A stretch of 7,678 nucleotides of DNA from Thermoplasmata archaeon (GCA_021827545.1 JAKAVH010000180.1:1-7678), one strand, 5' to 3'; numbered from the stretch's first letter, positions 1-6,376 are shown. Notes: generated by a model not told the origin, from the letters alone. A program made the numbers and translations.

Positions 1-615
1 GAGCGGCTCCGCGACCGGGCTCGCCCCGACAACCTGTTCGAGCGAGATCCGATTGCGGTAGTGGGCGTTCGGGTTCCTCGACCCCATCTCGTGGTCGTGT
101 ACCGCGACGCGCGCGAGGTCCTCGCGGGTGGTGCCGAAGAGGTGCATGTGCCGGCGAGCGATGAGCGCCCAGAGCCCCGGCAGGGTGGCGCCGAACACGA
201 CCTCCCACTCGTGGTCCGCCGCCGAGCTCGTGATCCCCGCGGCCGCCGAATCCGGCACGTCGGTGAGCTTCTCCGCGCCGCCGACGACGACGAAGTCGTA
301 CAGGCCGCTCGCGACCGCGAGGTACCCCTGGTGCAGGGCGAGCGCGCCGGACGCTCCGCCGCCCTCGACCCGCATCGCGGGGAGATGGCGGCCCGCGAGT
401 CCCGCGTAGTCGAGGATCAGCGGCGCGATGTGTTCCTGGTCGAGCAGCGTACCGGACGCCATGTTGCCGAGGTACAGCGCGCCGAGGTCCGCCGAGGAGA
501 GCTTCGCGTCCACGAGGGCTTCCAGGCCGGCCTCGATCCCGATCTCTCGGAACGAGCGGTCCCAGAGCTCGCCGAACTTCGTCTGCCCGATCCCGAGGAC
601 GGCGACCTCGCGCAT
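1..615 (-). CDS. Acetyl-CoA C-acetyltransferase (archaeal thiolase), 3'-truncated by window edge
   Basis: The N-terminal 205 residues of a thiolase-fold protein are visible; the gene continues past the left edge. The start reads MREVAVLGIGQTKFGELW, typical of archaeal thiolases that condense two acetyl-CoA into acetoacetyl-CoA for HMG-CoA synthase. Other family blocks seen are LYLGNMASG, DQEHIAPLI, VVVGGAEKLTDV and the ARRHMHLFGTTRE segment. The nucleophile block, usually VEAACASG, reads VEGGGASG here, so Gly87 sits where the family Cys (near residue 85) is expected. The partner His and second Cys lie outside the window. ATG at 615 is 2 nt after the HMG-CoA synthase stop, with a GGAGGGG Shine-Dalgarno at 623-629 inside the end of that gene, so translation is probably coupled. 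Known archaeal thiolase and HMG-CoA synthase form a channelling complex, often with a DUF35 protein encoded next. The family call is firm; the normal thiolase chemistry is not. Confidence 0.9.
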   Translation of the reverse strand, partial: MREVAVLGIGQTKFGELWDRSFREIGIEAGLEALVDAKLSSADLGALYLGNMASGTLLDQEHIAPLILDYAGLAGRHLPAMRVEGGGASGALALHQGYLAVASGLYDFVVVGGAEKLTDVPDSAAAGITSSAADHEWEVVFGATLPGLWALIARRHMHLFGTTREDLARVAVHDHEMGSRNPNAHYRNRISLEQVVGASPVAEPL

Positions 616-617
616 CG

Positions 618-1670
618 TCACTCCCCTCCCATGCGGATCTTGCCGCGGAACTTCGCGTACACGGCGTACGAGAGCTCGACGCCGTGGTCGAGGTACCACT
701 GGACGGGTCGTCCGAACGACCGGTCGTAGCGTTCGATCTCGTCGGTCGTTTCGAGGTCGAACGCGTCCGACCCGGCGCCCGATCCGTAGCCGACCATGAG
801 GATCCGCTCGCCCGGCCGGGCGCGGTCGAGGACGTTCGCGAGCCCGATGAGCGCGGCGCCGGAGTAGGTGTTCCCGATGAACGGCGTGACGAGCCCGTAG
901 CGCATCTGGGCGTCCCCAAACCCGAGCTGCTTTCCCACGCGCTGCGGGAACTTGCCGTTCGGTTGGTGGAAGACGACGTGCGCGTAGTCCTTCGGGCTCG
1001 TGCCCGAGGCCTCCATGATCCGGTGCGCGCACTCGGTCACGTGGCGGAAGTAGGCGGGTTCCCCCGTGAACCGACCGCCGTGGCTCGGATACTTCTGGCC
1101 CTCGCGGCGCCAGAAGTCCGGCGTGTCGGTGGTGTAGGAGAGCGTGCGCTCCACGCGGCAGATGACCCGTTCGCGGCCGAGGACGAACGCGGCTCCTCCC
1201 GCGCTCGCGGAGTACTCGAGCGCGTCGCCCGGCGCTCCCTGGGAGGTGTCGGTGCCGATCGCCACCCCGTACCGGATCATCTCGGCTCCGACGAGGCCAA
1301 GGCAGGTCTGGATCGCCGCCGTCCCGGCCTTGCAGGCGAACTCGAAGTCCGCGGCCGTAAGGTTCGGAGTCGCGCCCACCGCCTGAGCAACGACCGTCGC
1401 GGTCGGCTTCACCGCGTACGGGTGCGACTCCGACCCGACGTAGATCGCGCCGATCTGCTGGGGGTCGATCGCCCCGCGAACAAGGGCCGTCCGAAGCGCC
1501 TCGGTCGAGATCGTGATCGTGTCCTCGTCCGGGGACGGGACGCTCTTTCGGAAGACGTTCAGCCCCTGTCCCATCGCGTCGCCGTCCGTGCCCCACACCT
1601 GGCCGATCTCGCGCGGCGTGATCCGGTACCGCGGAACGTACGCGCCGTAGCTCACGATGCCTGCCTTCAT
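618..1670 (-). CDS. Hydroxymethylglutaryl-CoA synthase, archaeal type
   Basis: This 350-residue protein has the usual length of archaeal HMG-CoA synthase, which condenses acetyl-CoA with acetoacetyl-CoA to HMG-CoA, the first committed step towards mevalonate and isoprenoid lipids. The catalytic triad is intact by motif: Glu81 in [13 protein letters not shown], Cys113 in [10 protein letters not shown] and His235 in FHQPNGKFP. The N-terminus [17 protein letters not shown] and the late [11 protein letters not shown] block are also typical. ATG at 1670 is supported by an AGGAGG Shine-Dalgarno 6 nt upstream, in the 18-nt gap after the HTH regulator gene. The thiolase gene follows 2 nt after the stop. 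The three genes therefore look like one transcript driven from the promoter near 2391. No odd features were seen in this gene. Confidence 0.97.
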   Translation of the reverse strand: MKAGIVSYGAYVPRYRITPREIGQVWGTDGDAMGQGLNVFRKSVPSPDEDTITISTEALRTALVRGAIDPQQIGAIYVGSESHPYAVKPTATVVAQAVGATPNLTAADFEFACKAGTAAIQTCLGLVGAEMIRYGVAIGTDTSQGAPGDALEYSASAGGAAFVLGRERVICRVERTLSYTTDTPDFWRREGQKYPSHGGRFTGEPAYFRHVTECAHRIMEASGTSPKDYAHVVFHQPNGKFPQRVGKQLGFGDAQMRYGLVTPFIGNTYSGAALIGLANVLDRARPGERILMVGYGSGAGSDAFDLETTDEIERYDRSFGRPVQWYLDHGVELSYAVYAKFRGKIRMGGE

Positions 1671-1688
1671 GTTCTTCCTCCTGGACCG

Positions 1689-2366
1689 CTAGAGCTCCTC
1701 GAGCTTCTCGAGCACCGCCGGTGCGGAAAGCACGGTCGTGAGGAGGGGGATGTTCTCGACCTCGCTCAGCCGGACGGCGAGCGGATCGATGCGGCCGGGC
1801 GCGCAGAAGATCACGGCGGCCGGCTTGAGAGGGTGGGCGCGGATCGCGACCATCGGCGAACGCCCGTACTTCACGTTGGCGAAGACGAGCGCGCGCTGGG
1901 TCGTCCAGCCGTAGACCTCCACGAACCGCGAGGAGTCGATCGCGAGGATCGCCCGGGGCGCGTCGAGGATCGTGAAGCCGTGGATGTCCCGGTGAAGGTC
2001 GACGCGGCTGACGGGCCGGGCGTCCAGGCGATCGGCGAGCGCCCGCAAGGGGATCGCGACCGCGAACTCGCGCATGCCGAGGATCCCCTCGGAGTGCGGA
2101 GGGAATCCGAGCCGCTGGCCGACCCGACTTCCCGTCGCCGCGTCGAGCGAGAGGAGCCCCTCGACGTACCGACGGATGAACCCCGCGCCCGGGCTCGCGC
2201 GCCGCTCGGCTTCGTAGTCGCTGATCACGGAGGGGACGGTCTCGAGATGCTTCGCGAGGTCCCGTTGCGAGATGCCGAAATCCTCCCGCCACTTCCGTAG
2301 AGTACGGCCGGGGTGCGGCGATAGCACGACCTCACCGGCGATCTTCTCCCGGATCTCGGCCTCCAC
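1689..2366 (-). CDS. HTH (Cro/C1-type) transcriptional regulator of the mevalonate operon
   Basis: This is a 225-residue protein with an N-terminal helix-turn-helix at about residues 22-58 (LRKWREDFGISQRDLAKHL, then SVISDYEAERR, the recognition helix and following turn). A conserved C-terminal domain includes VYGWTTQRALVFANV, RSPMVAIRAHPLKP and a final IPLLTT segment that could be a ligand-sensing fold. From memory, similar archaeal regulators (for example the one beside HMG-CoA synthase in Methanocaldococcus) precede the HMG-CoA synthase and thiolase genes, so control of isoprenoid synthesis is a fair inference; the ligand is unknown. The frame is open upstream to 2876, but the start is placed at GTG 2366 because the TATA box at 2391-2396 is about 27 nt before it, implying a leaderless message, and because a longer product would run through the tRNA gene. 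HMG-CoA synthase follows after 18 nt. Confidence 0.85.
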   Translation of the reverse strand: MEAEIREKIAGEVVLSPHPGRTLRKWREDFGISQRDLAKHLETVPSVISDYEAERRASPGAGFIRRYVEGLLSLDAATGSRVGQRLGFPPHSEGILGMREFAVAIPLRALADRLDARPVSRVDLHRDIHGFTILDAPRAILAIDSSRFVEVYGWTTQRALVFANVKYGRSPMVAIRAHPLKPAAVIFCAPGRIDPLAVRLSEVENIPLLTTVLSAPAVLEKLEEL

Positions 2367-2388
2367 GGAGGCCCGCGAGGAGACGGCC

Positions 2389-2398
2389 GGTATAAATC
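2389..2398 (-). promoter_or_regulatory. TATA box of the regulator-HMGS-thiolase operon
   Basis: The minus strand reads GATTTATACC, a good archaeal TATA box in a GC-rich surrounding. Its centre is about 27 nt from the GTG at 2366, so transcription should begin at or next to the start codon (leaderless). An ATCGAT palindrome sits just upstream, where the BRE would lie. Confidence 0.75.
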
Positions 2399-2466
2399 GA
2401 TGCCCTTCGTGTCGGTGGGGACGGTCGACATCTGCCGAAGACGGCCCCGTCCCGACCCCGGAGGAG

Positions 2467-2572
2467 TGGACCGGGCGAGATTCCCCGGCCGGGGCCCGAC
2501 GGGGTCCCCGGCCCTTTGAACTCGCGACCTCTACCTTGCCAAGGTAGCGATCTTCCGCTGATCTACCGGCCC
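2467..2572 (-). tRNA. tRNA-Ala(GGC): tRNA-Ala(GGC) with a 34-nt insert in the T-loop
   Basis: Read on the minus strand from 2572, the gene has acceptor strand GGGCCGG, TA at positions 8-9, a D-arm GATC/GATC with loop AGCGGAA (A14, G18G19, A21), anticodon arm CTACC-TTGGCAA-GGTAG with anticodon GGC, variable loop AGGTC, and T-stem GCGAG with loop start TTCAAA. The T-stem partner CTCGC appears only after 34 extra bases (2514-2481). The 3' acceptor strand CCGGTCC (2474-2468) and discriminator A (2467) then complete the molecule. With the insert removed, the RNA is 72 nt, has full pairing in all four arms and a normal TTCAAAT T-loop. The acceptor carries G3:U70, the alanine identity pair, in agreement with the anticodon. 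CCA is not encoded. The insert means profile-based tRNA finders may miss or misread this gene. Confidence 0.93.
2481..2514 (-). other. Putative bulge-helix-bulge tRNA intron in the T-loop (position 59/60)
   Basis: These 34 bases interrupt the T-loop between TTCAAA and T. Their core is an inverted repeat, GGCCGGGG (2512-2505 region) with CCCCGGCC, enclosing a loop that can form a further CCC-GTC-GGG hairpin. One register gives the canonical 3-4-3 bulge-helix-bulge: the intron stem, a 5' bulge AAG, a central helix UUCA opposite GGGG (two G-U, one G-C and one A-G pair, so weak), a 3' bulge AAU, and then the T-stem. Cleavage after the second base of each bulge would restore the seven-base T-loop. 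Because of flanking A residues the junction could also be 57/58 or 58/59 with the same mature product. Splicing itself is inferred, not shown. Confidence 0.8.
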
Positions 2573-2597
2573 ACGCCGGTCGGGCGAGAGCGGACGC

Positions 2598-2607
2598 AGG
2601 ATAAGTC
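2598..2607 (-). promoter_or_regulatory. TATA box of the tRNA-Ala gene
   Basis: The minus strand reads GACTTATCCT, centred about 30 nt before tRNA base 1 at 2572, which places the start site a few bases upstream of the mature 5' end. It is the only AT-rich element in the region just upstream of the tRNA. The match to the TATA consensus is moderate. Confidence 0.55.
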
Positions 2608-2734
2608 CTTCTCCCGACCGGTCGACGCCCGGCCCGACCCCGGGCGCGCGGCCGCGCCGGTCCGCCGAAGTTCGACGCCGGCGCGTGTCGGCCGCGGCCG
2701 GAGGGCGGGGCGCCGCGCCGCCCCACGAGCCAAA

Positions 2735-2744
2735 CGCTTATGCG
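2735..2744 (+). promoter_or_regulatory. TATA-like box of the small protein-PAC2 unit
   Basis: The sequence CGCTTATGCG, preceded by an A-rich CAAA that could serve as BRE, is centred about 27 nt before ATG 2767. It fits a leaderless message and argues against the earlier in-frame ATG at 2740, which lies inside this element. Confidence 0.6.
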
Positions 2745-2766
2745 ATTGGGTCGGTTCGCACGCCCC

Positions 2767-3126
2767 ATGGCGGAAGGGTCGTCGTCCGGGGAACCGATCG
2801 ACATGCTCTTGAAGAGCACCCGCGACCTGCTTCGCCCCGAAGAGCTCGTCCGGGAGGCGACCCGTGACATCGTCAAGGACGAGATCCGTCACCACCTCGA
2901 GAAGACGCTCAAGGAGGACCCGAAGCTCTCCCAGGACCTCAAGGACGCGGTCCGCGACCTGCTCGAGGCCCGCGCGATGGAGTACGCCGCGCTCGTGCGG
3001 GTGGGCACGGCGACGGCCCGTCTCGGCCTCTCCGCCCTTCCGCCCGACGTGCGCCGCGCGATGACGAGGGACCTGGTCGACCTGATCTCGAAGGAGCTCG
3101 GACAGATCGTCGAGAGGTCCCTCTAG
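2767..3126 (+). CDS. Small all-helical protein of unknown function, upstream of PAC2
   Basis: I do not recognise a family for this 119-residue protein. It is predicted to be almost wholly helical and highly charged in the first half (runs such as EELVREATRDIVKDEIRHHL and KTLKEDPKLSQDLKDAV, likely amphipathic or coiled-coil). The second half, AALVRVGTATARLGLSALPP, is more hydrophobic and is followed by DVRRAMTRDLVDLISKEL. No signal peptide, Cys pair or catalytic motif is visible. ATG 2767 is chosen over the in-frame ATG 2740 because the TATA-like element at 2737-2742 is 27 nt upstream and overlaps the earlier ATG. The PAC2 gene begins 3 nt after its stop, so the two are very probably co-transcribed, and a role in proteasome assembly or function is possible by context only. 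Confidence 0.8.
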   Translation: MAEGSSSGEPIDMLLKSTRDLLRPEELVREATRDIVKDEIRHHLEKTLKEDPKLSQDLKDAVRDLLEARAMEYAALVRVGTATARLGLSALPPDVRRAMTRDLVDLISKELGQIVERSL

Positions 3127-3129
3127 GCC

Positions 3130-3945
3130 ATGGCGAACAGTTCGGACTCCGTGCGGATCTACGAGATCAAGCGGGTCGACGTCGAGGGCGCGATCGTCAT
3201 CGACGGGTTCCCGTCGGTAGGCCTGGTGAGCTCGATCGTCGCGAACTACCTTATCGACACGCTCGAGATGGAGCAGATCGGGATCGTGGAGTCGGCCGCC
3301 TTCCCGACGGTCTCGCTCGTGCGGAACGGCAACCCGCAGCACCCCGTGCGGATCTACGCCGGTCGGCCTCCCGCCGACCGTGCGGGCCGCGGTGCCGACA
3401 AGATCGTCGCTTTCGTCTCGGAGTTCCACCCCGCGCCGACGGTCATTCATCCGCTCGCCACGGCCATCCTCGACTGGGTCCAGGAGCAGCGTTGCTCGCT
3501 GCTGGTCTCCCCGGAAGGACTCGTCGTGGAGGCGGCGCCGCATCCGGGAAAGACGGCCCGTCCGCCCCGGCTCAACGACGTGAAGGTCTACGGTGTCGCG
3601 AGCACGCGCAAAGCGCGCGAGCTCTACATCGAGCCGAACATGATCCCGTTCACCGAAGGGGTCATCACGGGGATCGCCGGGGTCCTGCTCAACGAGGGCC
3701 GCCGGCGAGGGTTTGATGTCCTCACGTTCCTCGCCGAGGCGCAGTCGGACTATCCGGACGCCCGCGCCGCGGCGAAGGTGATCGAAACGATCAACCGGAT
3801 CCTGTTGCGGACGCCGCTCGACCCGGTCCCGCTGTACGCGGAGGCCGAGCGGATCGAGCAGCAGCTCCTTTCGATCCAGCGGCACGCGGCCGAACGGCCG
3901 CACGGCGAGGCGACGGCGCCGTCGTCGCAGCCGATGTACCGCTGA
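3130..3945 (+). CDS. PAC2-family proteasome assembly chaperone with C-terminal HbYX-type tail
   Basis: This 271-residue protein belongs to the PAC2 family (archaeal PbaA/PbaB type). Typical blocks are DGFPSVGLVSSIVANYLI at about residues 25-42, KIVAFVSEFHP near 91-101, EGVITGIAGVLLNEGRRRG at 176-194 and the SDYPDARAAAKVI segment at 206-218. A predicted coiled coil (AEAERIEQQLLSIQRHAAE, residues 237-255) is followed by a flexible Pro/Ser/Ala linker and the last three residues Met-Tyr-Arg. That ending matches the hydrophobic-Tyr-X motif by which activators dock into pockets of the 20S proteasome ring, and such a tail is known in archaeal PbaB. The gene starts 3 nt after the small helical protein; a weak GAGAGG lies upstream of the ATG. 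Its last 155 bases overlap the converging cysteine desulfurase gene. The family call is firm; proteasome binding is inferred. Confidence 0.93.
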   Translation: MANSSDSVRIYEIKRVDVEGAIVIDGFPSVGLVSSIVANYLIDTLEMEQIGIVESAAFPTVSLVRNGNPQHPVRIYAGRPPADRAGRGADKIVAFVSEFHPAPTVIHPLATAILDWVQEQRCSLLVSPEGLVVEAAPHPGKTARPPRLNDVKVYGVASTRKARELYIEPNMIPFTEGVITGIAGVLLNEGRRRGFDVLTFLAEAQSDYPDARAAAKVIETINRILLRTPLDPVPLYAEAERIEQQLLSIQRHAAERPHGEATAPSSQPMYR

Positions 3946-5167
3946 CCGACCGGCCGGGGACCCGTTCGAGGAGCTCGGCGAGGCCGGCGACGAGCCGGTC
4001 GGCGTCCGAGGTGTCGTTGTAGAGGTAGAACGACGCACGGACGCTGCCCGAGAGCCCCCGTTCCGCGTAGAAGGAATGGACGCAATGCATCCCCGAGCGG
4101 ACCATCACCCCGTGGCCCTCGTCGAGGAAGAGCGCCGCGTCGGCCGGGTCGATGCCCTGAAGCGCGAACGCGAAGATGCTCGGACGGGCCGCGGGGTCCC
4201 GGGGGCCGAGGAGCTCGAGGCGACGCTCGTCCTCGAACGCCGCGGTGACCCGACGGTTGAGGCGGAGCTCCTGGGCGCGAACGGCGTCGACGCCGACCCG
4301 GTCGAGGTAGTCGAGGGCGGCTTTCGCTCCGATCGCCCCGGCGTAGTTCTGCAGACCCGCCTCGAACCGGTACGGCGCGTCGCGAAGCTCGTGGCTCGAG
4401 AGGTCGCTGCGGACGACGGTCTCCCCACCGACGAGGAGCGGCCGAAGCGTGTCGAGGGCGCCGGGGGCGCCCGAAAGAACGCCGGTGCCGGTCGGCCCGA
4501 GCATCTTGTGGGCCGAGACCGCGTAGAAGTCGACCCCCGCCCGGTCGAGGTCGATCTTCGAATGGGGGGCCGCCTGGCACCCGTCGAACAGCACGAGGGC
4601 TCCCGCATCGTGCCCCCGTTCGGTGATCTCGCGGACCGGCAAGGATCGGCCGTCGAGGTTCGACGTATGGAAGAGACTTACGAGGCGGACGCCCCGGGCG
4701 AGGTGACGGTCGAGCTCCTCGCCGTCGAACGAACCGTCGTCCGGCAGCCGGAGGATCTCGAGGCGGATCCCGCGCTCCCGGACGAGCCGCTGCCAGACGA
4801 TGAGGTTCGAGTTGTGCTCGCGGTCGGAGATCAGCACCCGGTCCCCACGACGCCAGGCGAGCCCCTCGCCGACGAGGTTGATCGCTTCCGTGGCGTTGCG
4901 GACGAACACCGTGGCCCGCGGGTCCGAGCGGCCGAGGAAGCGGGCGAACGTTTCCCGGCTTTCCTCGAAGCGCCGCCCGACCTCGACCGCGAACCGGTGA
5001 AGGCTGCGCCCGGCGCACCCGGGGTAGTCGCGGTAGTACTCCGTCATCGCGTCCAACACGGGGCGCGGGACGAGCGACATGCAGGCCGAGTCGAGGTAGG
5101 CCGGCGGGCGCTCCCCGGTGGCCTTCGAGAGTGCCGGGAACTCCGACCGAATCCGCCCGACGTTCAC
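3791..5167 (-). CDS. SufS-like cysteine desulfurase (class V aminotransferase fold) with antisense-derived C-terminal tail
   Basis: This PLP enzyme should take sulfur from cysteine, giving alanine and a persulfide for iron-sulfur clusters or thiolation. The core (residues 1-405) has the usual SufS/CsdA length. Key sites are His118 in DREHNSN, Asp195 and Gln198 in LFDGCQAAPH, the PLP Lys221 in VSAHKMLGPTGTGVL, FEAGLQNYAG at 268-277, and a loop Cys362 in VRSGMHCVHSF. The fold closes with RASFYLYND. Because the Cys loop differs from the RxGHHCA of bacterial SufS, a related lyase of this fold is possible. It starts at GTG 5167, whose last bases overlap the TGA of the amidohydrolase gene (GTGA), so translation is coupled. 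Residues 406-458 are Arg/Ala/Pro-rich, lie antisense to the end of the PAC2 gene and look like stop-codon loss. No SufE, SufU or SufBCD gene is in the window. Confidence 0.9.
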   Translation of the reverse strand: MNVGRIRSEFPALSKATGERPPAYLDSACMSLVPRPVLDAMTEYYRDYPGCAGRSLHRFAVEVGRRFEESRETFARFLGRSDPRATVFVRNATEAINLVGEGLAWRRGDRVLISDREHNSNLIVWQRLVRERGIRLEILRLPDDGSFDGEELDRHLARGVRLVSLFHTSNLDGRSLPVREITERGHDAGALVLFDGCQAAPHSKIDLDRAGVDFYAVSAHKMLGPTGTGVLSGAPGALDTLRPLLVGGETVVRSDLSSHELRDAPYRFEAGLQNYAGAIGAKAALDYLDRVGVDAVRAQELRLNRRVTAAFEDERRLELLGPRDPAARPSIFAFALQGIDPADAALFLDEGHGVMVRSGMHCVHSFYAERGLSGSVRASFYLYNDTSDADRLVAGLAELLERVPGRSVSGTSAATTAPSPRRAAVRPRAAGSKGAAARSARPPRTAGPGRAASATGSG

Positions 5168-6360
5168 GGGGGGCCCCGCTGGAGGCCGTCCGCGGCCGCG
5201 GCGAGCGTCGCGGCTCCGAGGACGAGCGCCCGCTCATCGGGCGCGAACGTCGAGCTGTGGAGGCTTGCGGGCCGTCCCGGGATTCCGACGCCCAGCCGGA
5301 GGAACGTTCCCGGCACGCGTTCGAGGTAGCGCGAGAAATCCTCGGCCCCCATGAGCGGGTGCTCGACCTCGACCACGTTGCGGCTCCCGAGCTCGATCGC
5401 GAGCGCGCTCGCGACGACGCGGGTCGCGGCCGGGTCGTTGACGAGCGGCGGGTATCCTCGGTGGTACGATATCCGGACGCGGGCGCCAAGGCTCGCCGCG
5501 ATCGCCCGGACGCGTCGCCGGAACGCACGTTCGAGGAGGTCGCGGGTCGACGCCCGCAGGGTGCGGACCGTGCCCTCGAGCACGACCTCGTCCGGCAGGA
5601 TGTTGTTGCGCGTGCCGCCGTGGATCGAGCCGACGCTCACGACGACCGGGTCGAGCGGGTCGCGCACCCGACTCACGAGCGCCTGCAGGCCCGTGACGAC
5701 CTCGCTCGCGATGACGATCGCGTCGGGCCCCTGATGGGGGGTCGCTGCGTGGCCGCCGCGACCTCGGACAACGACGCGGAAGTGGTCGGCGGCCGCCATG
5801 AACGGTCCCGCCCGCCAGCCGACGCGACCCAGCGGGAGGCTCGGGTCGACGTGCTGGCCGACCACGTAGGCGACCTTCGGACGGTCGAGGCATCCCCGGG
5901 CGATCAACGGCTCGGCGCCGCCGACGCGGCCCTCCTCCTCGGCGGGCTGGAAGAGGAGCCGGATCGGGCCCCCCCTCGGCCGGGGTTCGCGCGTCAGCAT
6001 CGCCGCCGCCCCGAGCAGACACGCCATGTGCACGTCGTGGCCGCACGCGTGCATCCGACCGGGGAAGCTCGAGGCGAACGGGAGACCGGTCTCCTCCGTG
6101 ACGGGGAGTCCGTCCATGTCGGCGCGCAGGGCGACCACGGGCCCGGGCCGGTCGGCGTCGATGAATCCGACGACGCCCGGAAAGTCGTCGAAGGTTTGGT
6201 ACGGGATCCCCAGCTCCCGGAGCGCGGCGACGATCTTCTCGCGCGTCTTCACTTCGCCGAGCGAGAGCTCGGGCTCCTGATGGATCGCCGTCCTCCACGC
6301 CCGCATCGCGGGAAGGACCCGCCGGGCGAGGGGCGTCCAGCTGGACCCGGTACCGGACAT
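5164..6360 (-). CDS. M20-family amidohydrolase / N-acyl-amino-acid carboxypeptidase (M20D type)
   Basis: This 398-residue cytosolic zinc-dependent hydrolase probably cleaves the amide bond of N-acyl amino acids or similar conjugates. It opens with MRAWRTAIHQEPELS, the usual beginning of the family. Likely metal and catalytic sites are Cys106 and His108 in HACGHDVHMA, the Glu cluster 141-143 in LFQPAEEEG, His170 in GQHVDPSLP and His368 in SLHSSTFAPDE. The dimerisation domain lies at about residues 185-300 (FRVVVRGRGGHAATPHQGPD). Length and order match M20D enzymes such as hippurate hydrolase and IAA-amino-acid hydrolase; the substrate cannot be read from sequence. The frame extends to 6396, but ATG 6360 is chosen because the TATA box at 6383-6389 is about 26 nt upstream and would lie within a longer product. 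Its stop overlaps the desulfurase start. Confidence 0.93.
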   Translation of the reverse strand: MSGTGSSWTPLARRVLPAMRAWRTAIHQEPELSLGEVKTREKIVAALRELGIPYQTFDDFPGVVGFIDADRPGPVVALRADMDGLPVTEETGLPFASSFPGRMHACGHDVHMACLLGAAAMLTREPRPRGGPIRLLFQPAEEEGRVGGAEPLIARGCLDRPKVAYVVGQHVDPSLPLGRVGWRAGPFMAAADHFRVVVRGRGGHAATPHQGPDAIVIASEVVTGLQALVSRVRDPLDPVVVSVGSIHGGTRNNILPDEVVLEGTVRTLRASTRDLLERAFRRRVRAIAASLGARVRISYHRGYPPLVNDPAATRVVASALAIELGSRNVVEVEHPLMGAEDFSRYLERVPGTFLRLGVGIPGRPASLHSSTFAPDERALVLGAATLAAAADGLQRGPP

Positions 6361-6376
6361 CGAGCGCCGAACCCGC

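Noticed and set aside
684..2300. A 538-codon open frame on the plus strand opposite HMG-CoA synthase and the HTH regulator.
   Set aside because: It has a low-complexity charged composition, no recognisable domain and no promoter, and lies opposite two clear genes.
2407..2466. Inverted GGGACGG/CCGTCCC bases downstream of the tRNA as a terminator.
   Set aside because: The arms are far apart and there is no T-run, so it does not look like an archaeal terminator; chance is likely in such GC-rich sequence.
2367..2876. N-terminal extension of the HTH regulator up to 2876.
   Set aside because: The extension would read through its own TATA box, the tRNA gene and a divergent promoter, and is low-complexity. 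GTG 2366 fits the promoter distance.
2563..4038. A 491-codon open frame on the minus strand opposite the small helical protein and PAC2.
   Set aside because: Its composition is typical of an antisense shadow and it runs into the tRNA-Ala gene; the plus-strand PAC2 motifs are decisive.
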